Shown piece after piece: positions 8,476 through 16,845 of a stretch of 33,462 nt of DNA; the stretch's first letter is position 1; the number at the start of each line of letters is the position of its first letter. The notes under the pieces were generated by a model. That model saw only the letters and a list, made by a program, of their open reading frames with translations. It was not told the DNA's origin and searched no databases. Source of the stretch: an uncultured Lachnospiraceae bacterium (lineage in GTDB: Bacteria > Bacillota > Clostridia > Lachnospirales > Lachnospiraceae); the NCBI GenBank assembly GCA_910585715.1, contig CAJUEX010000010.1, positions 49,630 to 83,091 of the forward strand, in the 5' to 3' direction. The position numbers and the translations under genes are program-made.

Positions 8476-9537
8476 CTATTTCAAATAATCCCCAATCTGC
8501 TTTTTCATTACCTCGCCTACATCCTCTCCCTGCACATACGCATACATCCACTCCACCGTCCTTGCAATCATTTCTTTAGAATCCCATTTAGGCTTCCAGC
8601 CTAAATCCTTTTTGATTTTAGCACAATCCAATTTCAGAAAACCGGCTTCATGAGGTCCTGCTTCCCCCTCCTGATACCACGTCAGGCTGTCATCTGCCGT
8701 CTGATTCCACCGGCTGCAAAATTCTGTAACCATTCCTTCTGTAGTAAGGCAGGATTCTTCTCCGGGCCCTACATTGTAACTGCCGGCATATTTCAAATCC
8801 TCATATTGCTTCCTTGCAATAAGCAGATAAGCAAAGACCGGCTCAAGCACGTGCTGGTATGGTCTTGTGGAATGAGGATTTCTTACGGCAATTTTCTTTT
8901 CTGACTGAATTGCCCGAAAGCAGTCCGGTATAATCCTGTCAGTTGCAAAATCGCCTCCGCCGATTACATTTCCTGCCCTTGCTGTTGAAATAGCAGCCCT
9001 GCCATCCCCAAAAAAGGAATTTCTGTAGCTTTCTGTTATAAGCTCTGAGCAGGATTTGCTGTTGGAATAGGGGTCATATCCGTTTAATTCCTCATTTTCC
9101 CGATATCCCCACTCCCACTCTCTGTTTTTATATACTTTATCTGTGGTCACATTTAAAAAGGAACGAACAGAACTGCATTCCCTCACACACTCCAGCACGT
9201 TCACCGTTCCCATCACATTCACGTCATATGTATAAACGGGGTTTTTATAAGATTCCCTCACAATGGGCTGGGCAGCCATGTGAATGACGATTTCCGGCTG
9301 CACCTGTTCAAACACCTGCCTTAAATGATTCAGGTCGCGAATATCTCCTTCTACAGAGTAAATCTTCTTTTCCATGCCGCTTAATTCAAACAGGCTTGGA
9401 ACAGTAGGGGGCTTTAAGGCATATCCGGTTACTCTGGCTCCCATTTCCTTTAACACATGGCACATCCATGTGCCTTTAAATCCTGTATGACCTGTTAAAA
9501 GTATTTTCTTATCCTTATAAAAACTGCTGTCTGTCAT
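8476..9537 (-). CDS. rfbG: CDP-glucose 4,6-dehydratase
   Basis: Converts CDP-D-glucose into CDP-4-keto-6-deoxy-D-glucose using bound NAD, the committed step towards CDP-linked 3,6-dideoxy sugars. The 353 residues match the family length. The Rossmann nucleotide loop TGHTGFKG is at 15-22, the catalytic TTDK at 131-134, and the YSNSK motif at 157-161 (Y157, K161). HMAAQP at 86-91 and the C-terminal dual TRPYQHVLEP segment are also typical. It is the last gene of the minus-strand glycan block, 44 bp after rfbH, with GGAG before its ATG. With rfbF and rfbH in the same block, the role in CDP-dideoxy sugar synthesis is well supported. Confidence 0.95.
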   Translation of the reverse strand: MTDSSFYKDKKILLTGHTGFKGTWMCHVLKEMGARVTGYALKPPTVPSLFELSGMEKKIYSVEGDIRDLNHLRQVFEQVQPEIVIHMAAQPIVRESYKNPVYTYDVNVMGTVNVLECVRECSSVRSFLNVTTDKVYKNREWEWGYRENEELNGYDPYSNSKSCSELITESYRNSFFGDGRAAISTARAGNVIGGGDFATDRIIPDCFRAIQSEKKIAVRNPHSTRPYQHVLEPVFAYLLIARKQYEDLKYAGSYNVGPGEESCLTTEGMVTEFCSRWNQTADDSLTWYQEGEAGPHEAGFLKLDCAKIKKDLGWKPKWDSKEMIARTVEWMYAYVQGEDVGEVMKKQIGDYLK

Positions 9538-9581
9538 ATTCCATTCTCCTGCACATATCCTTTTCTGTTACCATATGGATT

Positions 9582-10928
9582 TTATTTTTCTATCTTTTCC
9601 AATGCTTCCAAGATCTTATCCGCCATATAATCCAGCATTTCTCTGCTCATTCCCGGATATACCCCTATCCAGAAAGTATCCTGCATGATTCGGTCCGTAT
9701 TTACAAGCTCGCCTACGACCCGATAGCCCGTTCCCGTCTGACGCATTTCATCAAAACAGGGCTGTTTGGTCAGATTGCCTGCAAAAAGCATCCGGGTCTG
9801 CACTCCATGGCCTTCCAGATACCGGACAATTTGATTTTTATCGATACCTTTCCTGCATGTAATCATAAAGCCAAACCAGCTGGGTTTTGAATCAGGACAT
9901 GGCTCTGGCAATATAAGCTTCTCTTTTGTCCCCTGCAGTCTCTCCAATAAATAGGCAAAATTCCTCTTCCTTGCCTCCACAAAACCGGGAAGCTTCTTTA
10001 GCTGGGCACACCCTACTGCCGCCTGCAAATCAGTAGCCTTTAAGTTATATCCAAAATGGGAATATACGTACTTGTGGTCATATCCCAAAGGAAGCTGTCC
10101 ATATTGCTTATCAAACCTGTGGCCGCACAGATTATCCTTTCCCGACGGACAGATACAGTCCCTTCCCCAGTCCCGCAGGGAGCGGATAATCTTGTTTAGC
10201 AGCGGATTGTCCGTATAAACCGCTCCACCTTCTCCCATAGTCATATGATGGGGCGGATAAAAGCTGGAAGTGCCTATATCCCCTATAGTCCCTGTGAGCT
10301 TCCATTCCCCGTCCATCAGGTAAGCGCTGCCCAGGGCATCGCAGTTATCCTCTATAAGCCATAATCCGTTGCTGTCACAAAATTCCTTTACTGTCTTTAA
10401 GTCAAAGGGATTTCCCAGCGTATGGGCTATCATGACGGCTTTTGTTTTTTCTGAAAGAGCCTCTTTCAGCATGGATGTATCTATATTGTATTGCGGAACC
10501 GTCACATCTGCGAAAACAGGCACCGCCCCGTATTGGAGCACAGGCGTGACTGTAGTTGGGAATCCCGCCGCCACTGTAATAATTTCGTCTCCCGGCTTTA
10601 CACTCTTTTCGCCTAATAGAGGAGAAGTCAAAGCCATAAATGCCAGCAGATTGGCGGAAGAGCCGGAATTTACTACTGAGCAGTATTTTATTCCTAAATA
10701 ATCAGCCAATTCCTTTTCAAACTGTTCCGTATATTTTCCTGCTGTCAGCCAAAAGTCCAATGCGCTGTCTGCCAGATTCACCATTTCTTCTTCATCATAG
10801 ACTCTTTTTGCATAGGGAATCCGGTCTCCTGTTTTGTATTCTTCCGTGTTATGATAAGTCCTGCAGTATTCTGCTACGGATTCCAATATTTTCTTCCTTG
10901 CTTCTGATTCGTTCATTCCTTCAAACAT
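9582..10928 (-). CDS. rfbH: CDP-4-keto-6-deoxy-D-glucose 3-dehydrase (E1, RfbH)
   Basis: A PMP- and [2Fe-2S]-dependent enzyme that removes the C3 hydroxyl of CDP-4-keto-6-deoxyglucose. The 448 residues belong to the DegT/DnrJ/EryC1 aminotransferase fold, but the lysine that would hold PLP is replaced by histidine in FYPPHHMTMGEGG (H227/H228), the hallmark of this dehydrase. Cys258-x-Cys260-x7-Cys268, with Cys196 in IEDNCDALG, fits the unusual iron-sulphur motif known for the Yersinia E1 enzyme. The enzyme needs an electron donor (E3 reductase), and no such gene is in this window; some relatives use general cell reductases. The start ATG follows the remains of the transposase gene, with CAGG as a weak ribosome site; a second ATG four codons on has GAAGGA directly before it. 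Confidence 0.95.
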   Translation of the reverse strand: MFEGMNESEARKKILESVAEYCRTYHNTEEYKTGDRIPYAKRVYDEEEMVNLADSALDFWLTAGKYTEQFEKELADYLGIKYCSVVNSGSSANLLAFMALTSPLLGEKSVKPGDEIITVAAGFPTTVTPVLQYGAVPVFADVTVPQYNIDTSMLKEALSEKTKAVMIAHTLGNPFDLKTVKEFCDSNGLWLIEDNCDALGSAYLMDGEWKLTGTIGDIGTSSFYPPHHMTMGEGGAVYTDNPLLNKIIRSLRDWGRDCICPSGKDNLCGHRFDKQYGQLPLGYDHKYVYSHFGYNLKATDLQAAVGCAQLKKLPGFVEARKRNFAYLLERLQGTKEKLILPEPCPDSKPSWFGFMITCRKGIDKNQIVRYLEGHGVQTRMLFAGNLTKQPCFDEMRQTGTGYRVVGELVNTDRIMQDTFWIGVYPGMSREMLDYMADKILEALEKIEK

Positions 10929-11255
10929 CCTGAGGCACCTTCCTTTTTTCCCTGCTTCATTCCTTCGCTTTTTCCTTGCTCCAGGCCTTCCTCATAGCCC
11001 TCTTCCCGCAGTGTCCTTTTATGCAGCTCTTCATCATACTCAAATATGCTCATCTGTATCGCCTCCGCTTTATTCCTTACTAAAAATTCCTTCAGGATTC
11101 CTTCCCTTATGCAGTCATCCACTGCTTTGCCATGCCGTTATAAAAGGTGATATATTTCGGCGCAGGCAACATTAATCCGCCTGCCGGAGTACAAATCCTT
11201 TCCTATAGCCAGCTTCTCATACAGCCTTGCAGTATAAGACAAATCTCGAAGAATG
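10913..11255 (-). pseudogene. decayed Rpn/PD-(D/E)XK-family transposase gene
   Basis: Two pieces of one protein family are readable in different frames. Piece one, from about 11255 to 11172, gives a segment ending DLYSGRRIN; one extra base then shifts the frame, and in the next frame it continues as LPAPKYITFYNG. After a deletion, piece two (about 11125 to 10913) gives AVDDCIREGILKEFLVRNK and ends in the Gly/Glu/Lys-rich tail (EEGYEEGLEQGKSEGMKQGK) typical of the C-terminus of this family. The N-terminal nuclease core and most of the middle are gone. Its last codons overlap the rfbH start. These proteins belong to the recombination-promoting nuclease/transposase group (Rpn, YhgA-like). The pseudogene accounts for most of the gap between 10929 and 11352; the remaining bases 11295-11352 show nothing recognisable. 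Confidence 0.8.
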
Positions 11256-11294
11256 CTTTTTTGTATTTTAACACAAAAATATGAAATTGCGCAA
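11252..11294 (-). repeat. second copy of the promoter-like element found at 8379-8421
   Basis: Aligned over 43 bases without gaps to 8379-8421, 35 positions agree by my count; seven of the eight differences are transitions. TTGCGC (11294-11289) and TAAAAT (11270-11265) keep the same 18-base spacing and the extended -10 TG. It lies directly in front of the transposase remnant, so it may be that gene's original promoter region. Confidence 0.7.
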
Positions 11295-11352
11295 TATAAT
11301 TCCCCAAAATTCAACAAATACCAGTTCACAATTCAACCCACAGTCTTCTGCA

Positions 11353-13593
11353 CTACTTCGCCCACACCTCACTTAAATATAGAGAGGCTTTATAAATGTC
11401 ACTAATACAGTCTGAATCCTCCACATCCATTTCTTTATTTTCCAAAACAATATGCGGTTTTGCAGAATCCTTCATTTCAGAAGAAGAGGCATCCTCTTTT
11501 ATTAATCGAACCGGTTCTAAAATATTATAATAAAAGTTATTATCAAACCATTCCAGCAACTCATCTCCATGCTGTGAAACTGCGTATCTTAATATATGCA
11601 GCTTCTTATCACACATAATATCTTCCTTTTTCAGCTCCAGGGCTGAGCTTGCATATATATTTTTCCAGTCAATAGCTTCAAATGTCTCATCAGATATAAC
11701 TCCAATTGCATATCCGTACATAATACATGTATAACAATTACTATTATACCCTCCCAGGGGCGGACATAAGCGTTCTATATAAGAAAACACCCTTTGACCA
11801 CGGCCATATGTACTTTTATATTTCTGTGTCATTGTCTTTTGTTGAATATTCAACATTGCTGCGTTATTTAAGCTGCCGATAGAATTACTGCTGACGCCAT
11901 TAATAATCAGTGGGTTATTTATAAAACACAATTTTTCTTCAATATTTCCAATAGTAACTGCCATGGAAATATCCTGGTTAATGCCACCCCAAAGAACCCC
12001 CGTTTTTTCAAGCAGTACAGCCATATATTCTCTGCGGATTCCTGAATTATGATATAACTGGGGCAACATATAATTATTTCCATAGTTGTAAAAACTTTCC
12101 CTGAAAATAGGCTCTGTAGGGTATTCGAATATGTAAGGACTTCCTTTTCTATAAACATTTTTTGACAGTAGCGTAGCTATTCCTGACTTTCCCACAAAAT
12201 TTTCCTCTGTTTCAGGCCATTGGTATGTTGCTTCATGCCAAAGAAAAATCTTCTGTTCTGGATACCTGTCTAATACAGCATCCAATTCTTCCAGACACCA
12301 TGGCAGCATTCCATCATCCGCCCCCAAAGAGAACAAAAATTCCCCTTTTGCCTTTAGATACGGAAACTCATAGTTTTTGGCCAAAGGAAGATTTCCCCCT
12401 GTCCTGTAATATTTAATTCTGTCATCATTCAGCTCTCTGCATATTTTATATACAAGTGTATCTTCACCCAGACTTATATCTGAATTATCACTTATTACAA
12501 TTTCGTACTTGCCCTTAAAACTTTGATTCAAACAGGTCTTTAATGTATAATACAATGTTCTGCTCACATTTCTGCAGGGAATAATTACAGAAAAACGGCA
12601 TGTAGGCTCTTGATACAATTCCTGCCTGATTTCCTGCGTTGATACGTTATAAACATCTGCAATATACTCTAAATAATCTCCATATCTGCTGACTGCAATA
12701 TTTCCTTCCTGATAATCATTCTCAGCCACCGTCAATCTCTCAAGGCGCGCTTTCATATCTTTTTGCTCCAATAATTGTTCTGTCAATATTCCACTTGCCA
12801 AGACAAATATAACACCGCCCTCTGTATTGCTTTCCGCTAGCTTCTCTAACCATTTATGAATATCACCATCTGCATTTTCTTCTGTTTTCAGAAAATGCAC
12901 TTCCTTATCTAAAAGCTCAAGCGCCCTGGCAGCAAGCTTACAGGATATTTGTTCTTCCCCTTCTGTCGTAATAATCGCAAATTTTTCTTTTTTTCCATTT
13001 AACAAATGTTCATAGTAATATTTTGCATTCCATTTCTGAAGTACTGTCTGTCTGATTTCCTCTTCTTCATTGGGAAATAACCTGCCGGACACAGCCTTCC
13101 ATAATACATACAAATAGAAGTTGCCTCTGATATAATATAAGTCACTTAAAGTATTTATATCTGAATACTGCAGTAATTGACTGTTTTCCACATTTTGAAG
13201 AGTCGTTTCCCATTCCCCCTCCAATTCCCATTTCATAGACTGCATGTCCAAAAACACTTCTCTGATTTTGTCCTGCTGATACCTATACCTTTTGCTCTCT
13301 ACAACATCCCCTGTCATTTCGGACAAAACTTCAAGAAGCGCCAAATATGCTTCAACGTCATCATATGGATACCATGGCTCGCATTTTTCATCCAGAAACT
13401 GAATGATTTCCTTGGTATCTTTTCCTTCTTTTACCATCGCCTTTGCTTTTATTAAATACCACTTCAAGCGTACGGGCTTTATATCAAATAAAGCATCCAA
13501 TAACTGATTGACCGTTTCCATATCCATATTCTGCAGATGTTCTTCCAAATGCTCCAGCATCTCATAATATTTTTCAATATCCATACCCTTCAC
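11353..13593 (-). CDS. GT2 glycosyltransferase with long helical N-terminal region
   Basis: A protein of 746 residues. Residues 1 to about 130 are helical and acidic with a TPR-like look; about 200-290 contain a Rossmann-like stretch (KEKFAIITTEGEEQ ... GGVIFVLASG). A GT-A domain begins near 335 with FSVIIPCRN, has SDNSD after the third strand, and carries the metal-binding GADDG at D426/D427. The C-terminal part (about 560-746) is not recognised; it contains several Cys and Trp residues. Family knowledge: GT2 enzymes move a sugar from a nucleotide donor to an acceptor. Donor and acceptor cannot be told. It starts 14 bp after the hexapeptide transferase gene. The first codon is GTG after AAAAGGATGA; an ATG three codons later is an alternative start. 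The downstream gap holds the transposase remnant, which now separates it from rfbH. Confidence 0.85.
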   Translation of the reverse strand: MKGMDIEKYYEMLEHLEEHLQNMDMETVNQLLDALFDIKPVRLKWYLIKAKAMVKEGKDTKEIIQFLDEKCEPWYPYDDVEAYLALLEVLSEMTGDVVESKRYRYQQDKIREVFLDMQSMKWELEGEWETTLQNVENSQLLQYSDINTLSDLYYIRGNFYLYVLWKAVSGRLFPNEEEEIRQTVLQKWNAKYYYEHLLNGKKEKFAIITTEGEEQISCKLAARALELLDKEVHFLKTEENADGDIHKWLEKLAESNTEGGVIFVLASGILTEQLLEQKDMKARLERLTVAENDYQEGNIAVSRYGDYLEYIADVYNVSTQEIRQELYQEPTCRFSVIIPCRNVSRTLYYTLKTCLNQSFKGKYEIVISDNSDISLGEDTLVYKICRELNDDRIKYYRTGGNLPLAKNYEFPYLKAKGEFLFSLGADDGMLPWCLEELDAVLDRYPEQKIFLWHEATYQWPETEENFVGKSGIATLLSKNVYRKGSPYIFEYPTEPIFRESFYNYGNNYMLPQLYHNSGIRREYMAVLLEKTGVLWGGINQDISMAVTIGNIEEKLCFINNPLIINGVSSNSIGSLNNAAMLNIQQKTMTQKYKSTYGRGQRVFSYIERLCPPLGGYNSNCYTCIMYGYAIGVISDETFEAIDWKNIYASSALELKKEDIMCDKKLHILRYAVSQHGDELLEWFDNNFYYNILEPVRLIKEDASSSEMKDSAKPHIVLENKEMDVEDSDCISDIYKASLYLSEVWAK

Positions 13594-13607
13594 TCATCCT
13601 TTTCCTT

Positions 13608-14276
13608 TTACAAGCTTATATCAAACTTTTCTTCCGACCAGCATTTTTCTTTCAAACATGGCCTGATCTTTATTTTTCCATCTTCATTATACACAACTGA
13701 ATTATTCTCTATCTTTTTATCATATACTGTCACATTTACTCCAATGGAAACTCTGTCCCCTATGGGTTCATTTCCGCAAATTGTAGCGCCAGGTAAAAGT
13801 GCACATAGCTTTCCGATATACAAATCATTTTTGGTATTAACCGTAACATTATGCCCAATATACAAGCCATCCGAATATTTGGCATTCCCAATGATACTTC
13901 CTATGGGATGACTAAAAAGAAAAATATCCGGCATTTCACATTTGTATGATAAAAATATGCCATGTAATATACTTTGCAAATTTAATAATTTATCACATAT
14001 TTGCTTATCATGATAACATGTCCATATGGTATTACCTAAAAAATATAAAAAAGTAGTATACTGATCACGATGAAGGTGCGAGAAGGTGCTTTCCCCCTTT
14101 GAATCCCTATAACCGGGCATCAGAATATGTTTAAAACAGTTATCACAACGCTCCAATGCCGTTACAATTGCTTTCAGCCAATATTCATCATTAACCCTAT
14201 AGCCATCCGGAATATAAAATTCAAGCTGCTTTTTTAGCAGACTGCTGATTTCTTCCTTTACCAGTGATGTTTTCAT
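13608..14276 (-). CDS. serine-acetyltransferase-like hexapeptide-repeat acyltransferase
   Basis: A protein of 222 residues: an N-terminal helical region (1 to about 120) and then a left-handed beta-helix built from hexapeptide repeats, for example IGHNVTVNTKNDLYIG, CALLPGATICGN and IGDRVSIGVNVTV. HPIGSIIGNAKYSDG resembles the active-site histidine region of the SAT/CysE-type acyltransferases. In a glycan locus such enzymes usually O- or N-acylate a sugar from an acyl-CoA. The histidine and coil order fit the SAT branch, but a cysteine-synthesis role is unlikely here, because no cysK is near and the N-terminal domain is shorter and different. GGAGAAATGGA precedes its ATG. It lies between rfbF and the GT2 gene in the same direction. 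Confidence 0.85.
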   Translation of the reverse strand: MKTSLVKEEISSLLKKQLEFYIPDGYRVNDEYWLKAIVTALERCDNCFKHILMPGYRDSKGESTFSHLHRDQYTTFLYFLGNTIWTCYHDKQICDKLLNLQSILHGIFLSYKCEMPDIFLFSHPIGSIIGNAKYSDGLYIGHNVTVNTKNDLYIGKLCALLPGATICGNEPIGDRVSIGVNVTVYDKKIENNSVVYNEDGKIKIRPCLKEKCWSEEKFDISL

Positions 14277-14324
14277 TCCATTTCTCCATTCCTGTACGCT
14301 TCCATTAAATACCCCCCTTAGTCT

Positions 14325-15092
14325 TCACACTCTCCACGGTGCCTTCCCCTGCCCCCAAAGCTGCTCCAAATATGCTTTATCATGAACAGTATCCATCGGC
14401 GACCAAAAACCCTTATGCTTATATGCATTCATCTGATTATCCGTAACAAGCTTTTCAAAAGGGGAGTCCTCTAACATTTCACTTCCGTCCCCAAGGTACT
14501 GAAACACTGCCGGTTCCATAACCATAAAGCCTATATTTACAAATGACTGGTCTTTTCTTGCCTTTTCCTTAAATCCGCATACACTTCCCTCTTCATTCAT
14601 CTGGATGGCACCAAATCTTCCTTCCGGCTGAGTAGCCGTAATCGTAACAAGTTTACCGCTTTGCTTATGACAGGCAAGAAGCCCGTTAATATCCACATCT
14701 GAAACCCCATCACCATAAGTCAGCATAAAGGATTCATTGCCTATATACTTTCTGGCCTTTAAAATTCTGCCAGCCGTTAAAGTCTTTAATCCGGTATCCA
14801 CTAAGGTAACGCGCCAGGATTCTTTACAGTTCTGCCCCATATCTTCTACAGATTTGTTAATATGATAAGTGGTATCCTCCTGATAAATGTTGTAATTAAC
14901 GAAATAGTCTTTAATCATATGGCCCTTATAGCCGCAGCAGATAATAAATTCCTGAAATCCAAACGAAGCATACCATTTCATAATATGCCACAATATGGGC
15001 CTTTCTCCTATTTCAATCATAGGCTTGGGTTTCAGGCATGATTCCTCGCTGATTCTGCTTCCCATACCGCCAGCTAATATTACTACCTTCAT
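14325..15092 (-). CDS. rfbF: glucose-1-phosphate cytidylyltransferase
   Basis: Forms CDP-D-glucose from CTP and glucose 1-phosphate, the first step of the CDP-dideoxyhexose path. The 255 residues match the family, and the N-terminal nucleotidyltransferase signature is intact: LAGGMGSRIS (6-15, with G11 and R13) followed by KPKPM (21-25). PILWHIMKWYASFGFQEF and the CCGYKGHMIKDYF segment are typical of RfbF. LTYGDGVSDV carries the metal-binding aspartate. The C-terminus, GFWSPMDTVHDK, also fits. Its start overlaps the stop codon of the upstream paralogue by 4 bases (ATGA), so the two are translationally coupled. It is the only RfbF copy with a complete signature and is the likely supplier for RfbG. 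Confidence 0.95.
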   Translation of the reverse strand: MKVVILAGGMGSRISEESCLKPKPMIEIGERPILWHIMKWYASFGFQEFIICCGYKGHMIKDYFVNYNIYQEDTTYHINKSVEDMGQNCKESWRVTLVDTGLKTLTAGRILKARKYIGNESFMLTYGDGVSDVDINGLLACHKQSGKLVTITATQPEGRFGAIQMNEEGSVCGFKEKARKDQSFVNIGFMVMEPAVFQYLGDGSEMLEDSPFEKLVTDNQMNAYKHKGFWSPMDTVHDKAYLEQLWGQGKAPWRV

Positions 15093-15865
15093 TCATCCCA
15101 CACTTTCCATGGTGCATTTCCTGCTGACCATCTCATTTCCAAATCTAATTTATTCCGGTTTGTCTCTACCGGACACCAAAACCCATGATGCTTATATAAT
15201 ATAACCTGTTCTTTTTCCATTAAAACCGGTATTAACTGTTTATCCAGCTCATAGTTACCGTTCAAATATTGAAAGACATCTTTTTTTAATATATATGTGC
15301 CGGTATTGACCCATGCCGCTATCTCCTCATCCGGATCCGGCTTCATCTTTCTTAATAAATCACCGTTTCCTATCGGCAAGGCTTCATTTCTCCCAACAGG
15401 ATGTGCCACTACCATCGTTATCGCCTTATCATTTTTCCTGGCAAACTCCTCTAGCTTATTCACATCTATATCTGATAAACAATCCCCATAGGTTACCAGA
15501 AACATATCTTCCTCTATGTACTTTTGAATTTGTGCAATTCTTTGTCCTGTAGATGAAAACAGCCCGGTATCTGCTACAGTGACTTTCCAGTCTTCTGTCA
15601 CTTTCCTATGAATTTCAATCTGATTGGTAGCCAAATCTACCGTTATATCTGATTGATAAATATAATAATCCCTAAAATAATTCTTTATGACATTGTTCTT
15701 GTAGCCTCCGCAAATAATAAAATCCCCATGCCCCATACTGCTGCAATACTTCATAATATGCCAAAGAATAGGCCTTCCGCCTATTTCTACCATAGGCTTT
15801 GGAATGCCCTCTTCGTCAACGCTAATGGTACTTTTTGTTCCTCCCGCCAAAATTACAACCTTCAT
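15089..15865 (-). CDS. RfbF-like nucleotidyltransferase with altered signature
   Basis: A tandem paralogue of rfbF (258 residues) that keeps the overall fold: MVEIGGRPILWHIMKY, ICGGYKNNVIKNYF, LVTYGDCLSDI, and a C-terminus GFWCPVETNRNK. The N-terminal signature has changed, however. Where rfbF has GGMGSRIS, this protein has GGTKSTIS: the glycine at 11 is Lys and the conserved arginine at 13 is Thr, and EGIPKPM replaces LKPKPM. That arginine normally contacts the triphosphate. In the metal loop, GDG has become GDC. I infer weak, altered or lost cytidylyltransferase activity; it could be a regulatory or heteromeric partner of the intact copy, or act on another substrate. The 4-base overlap with rfbF argues for co-production. 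Confidence 0.85.
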   Translation of the reverse strand: MKVVILAGGTKSTISVDEEGIPKPMVEIGGRPILWHIMKYCSSMGHGDFIICGGYKNNVIKNYFRDYYIYQSDITVDLATNQIEIHRKVTEDWKVTVADTGLFSSTGQRIAQIQKYIEEDMFLVTYGDCLSDIDVNKLEEFARKNDKAITMVVAHPVGRNEALPIGNGDLLRKMKPDPDEEIAAWVNTGTYILKKDVFQYLNGNYELDKQLIPVLMEKEQVILYKHHGFWCPVETNRNKLDLEMRWSAGNAPWKVWDE

Positions 15866-15912
15866 CTCTTCACCCTCTGCAGACAGCTATTTAAGCCCGC
15901 TTTTCAATATAT

Positions 15913-16785
15913 TTACAACAATAACGTTTCGTCAATGCTATTCAGATTCTCCTTGTAATAATCTGCTAAAATCCTGATGGAATCGTCAAATTCAGTGAAC
16001 TGAAAGTTGCCGATTTCATTTAATAATCGTTCATTATTACCTGTATACTCCGGCTTCCACCCCGGTTCACTTACTATAATTTCACAATCAATGTGCAGAT
16101 TTTTTTTTACCATGCATGCCAGAGAATATAAATCCACCTTGCTGCCCCTGCACACATTATAATGCTTGTGAACAGGTTCATGATGAATAAACCAATTTAC
16201 AATCCGAACCAAATCATTTACCCAAAGATAATCAAAATATACATTCTTCCGCAAAGTAATAGGCATTCCCTTTAATGCCCTGCATATGGCATTGGATATA
16301 AATCTCCGCTCCCACTCCTCATACCTGCCATATACTCCAAACAGGCGTAAATCATAAATATTATTGCTTTGTTCACATTGCTTAGACATAATGTATTTGG
16401 AAAAACCATACGGATCCTTGGGCACATGTGTATCAAAATACGCTTCCTTCATATCAGGGCAATAATGCTCCATATCATATTCCGCCCCGGAACCGAAATA
16501 ATACATTCTTCCAAATAAATGACTGCACCTTGCAAGATTATAAAACATGCGAAGGTTTCCATCTAATGAGTCATAAAAAGTAGTATTCTTCTTTCTTGTA
16601 TTATTTCTATTTGCAGAATGAATAATAATATCAAACTTTTCCTCTTTCAAATACTCATAAACTCTGTCTGTATCTAATAAATTCAATTCTACACTATTTG
16701 GCGCTGCGAGGCAAAAACCGCCTTCCAGATTTTCTTTTATATTTTTTCCGATAAATCCACTGGAACCTGTTAATAATATTTTCAT
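15913..16785 (-). CDS. NAD(P)-dependent sugar-nucleotide epimerase/reductase (extended SDR)
   Basis: A protein of 290 residues with the Rossmann loop TGSSGFIG at 6-13, FGSGAEY at 97-103 giving the catalytic serine (S99), and Y126-x3-K130 in DPYGFSKYIMSK. The C-terminal sugar-binding half is present, with DYLWVNDLVRIV as in GDP-fucose-synthase-like members. By position beside rfbF, rfbG, rfbH and a thiamine carboligase, it is the best candidate for a ketoreductase acting on the CDP-4-keto or 4-C-acetyl sugar, the YerF-like step; that is inference. It could equally be a 3,5- or 4-epimerase, or an abequose/paratose-type 4-reductase. It has a 47-bp gap to the next gene. Confidence 0.85.
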   Translation of the reverse strand: MKILLTGSSGFIGKNIKENLEGGFCLAAPNSVELNLLDTDRVYEYLKEEKFDIIIHSANRNNTRKKNTTFYDSLDGNLRMFYNLARCSHLFGRMYYFGSGAEYDMEHYCPDMKEAYFDTHVPKDPYGFSKYIMSKQCEQSNNIYDLRLFGVYGRYEEWERRFISNAICRALKGMPITLRKNVYFDYLWVNDLVRIVNWFIHHEPVHKHYNVCRGSKVDLYSLACMVKKNLHIDCEIIVSEPGWKPEYTGNNERLLNEIGNFQFTEFDDSIRILADYYKENLNSIDETLLL

Positions 16786-16845
16786 CTCTTCTGCCTATTC
16801 TCACATTCAACTTCCTGAGCTCACTGCTTATAAGCTCTTATAGTG

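Noticed and set aside
11256..11329. Continuation of the transposase remnant upstream of 11255
   Set aside because: The open frame continues, but its translation crosses the promoter-like element and shows no family resemblance, so it was not counted as coding.
11919..12158. Small minus-strand frame inside the GT2 gene
   Set aside because: It lies fully inside the GT2 coding region in another frame, lacks a ribosome site, and has no recognisable domain.
13608..14276. Cysteine-pathway serine acetyltransferase
   Set aside because: The beta-helix fits, but the N-terminal domain does not look like CysE and the context is glycan synthesis; a sugar acyltransferase is more likely.
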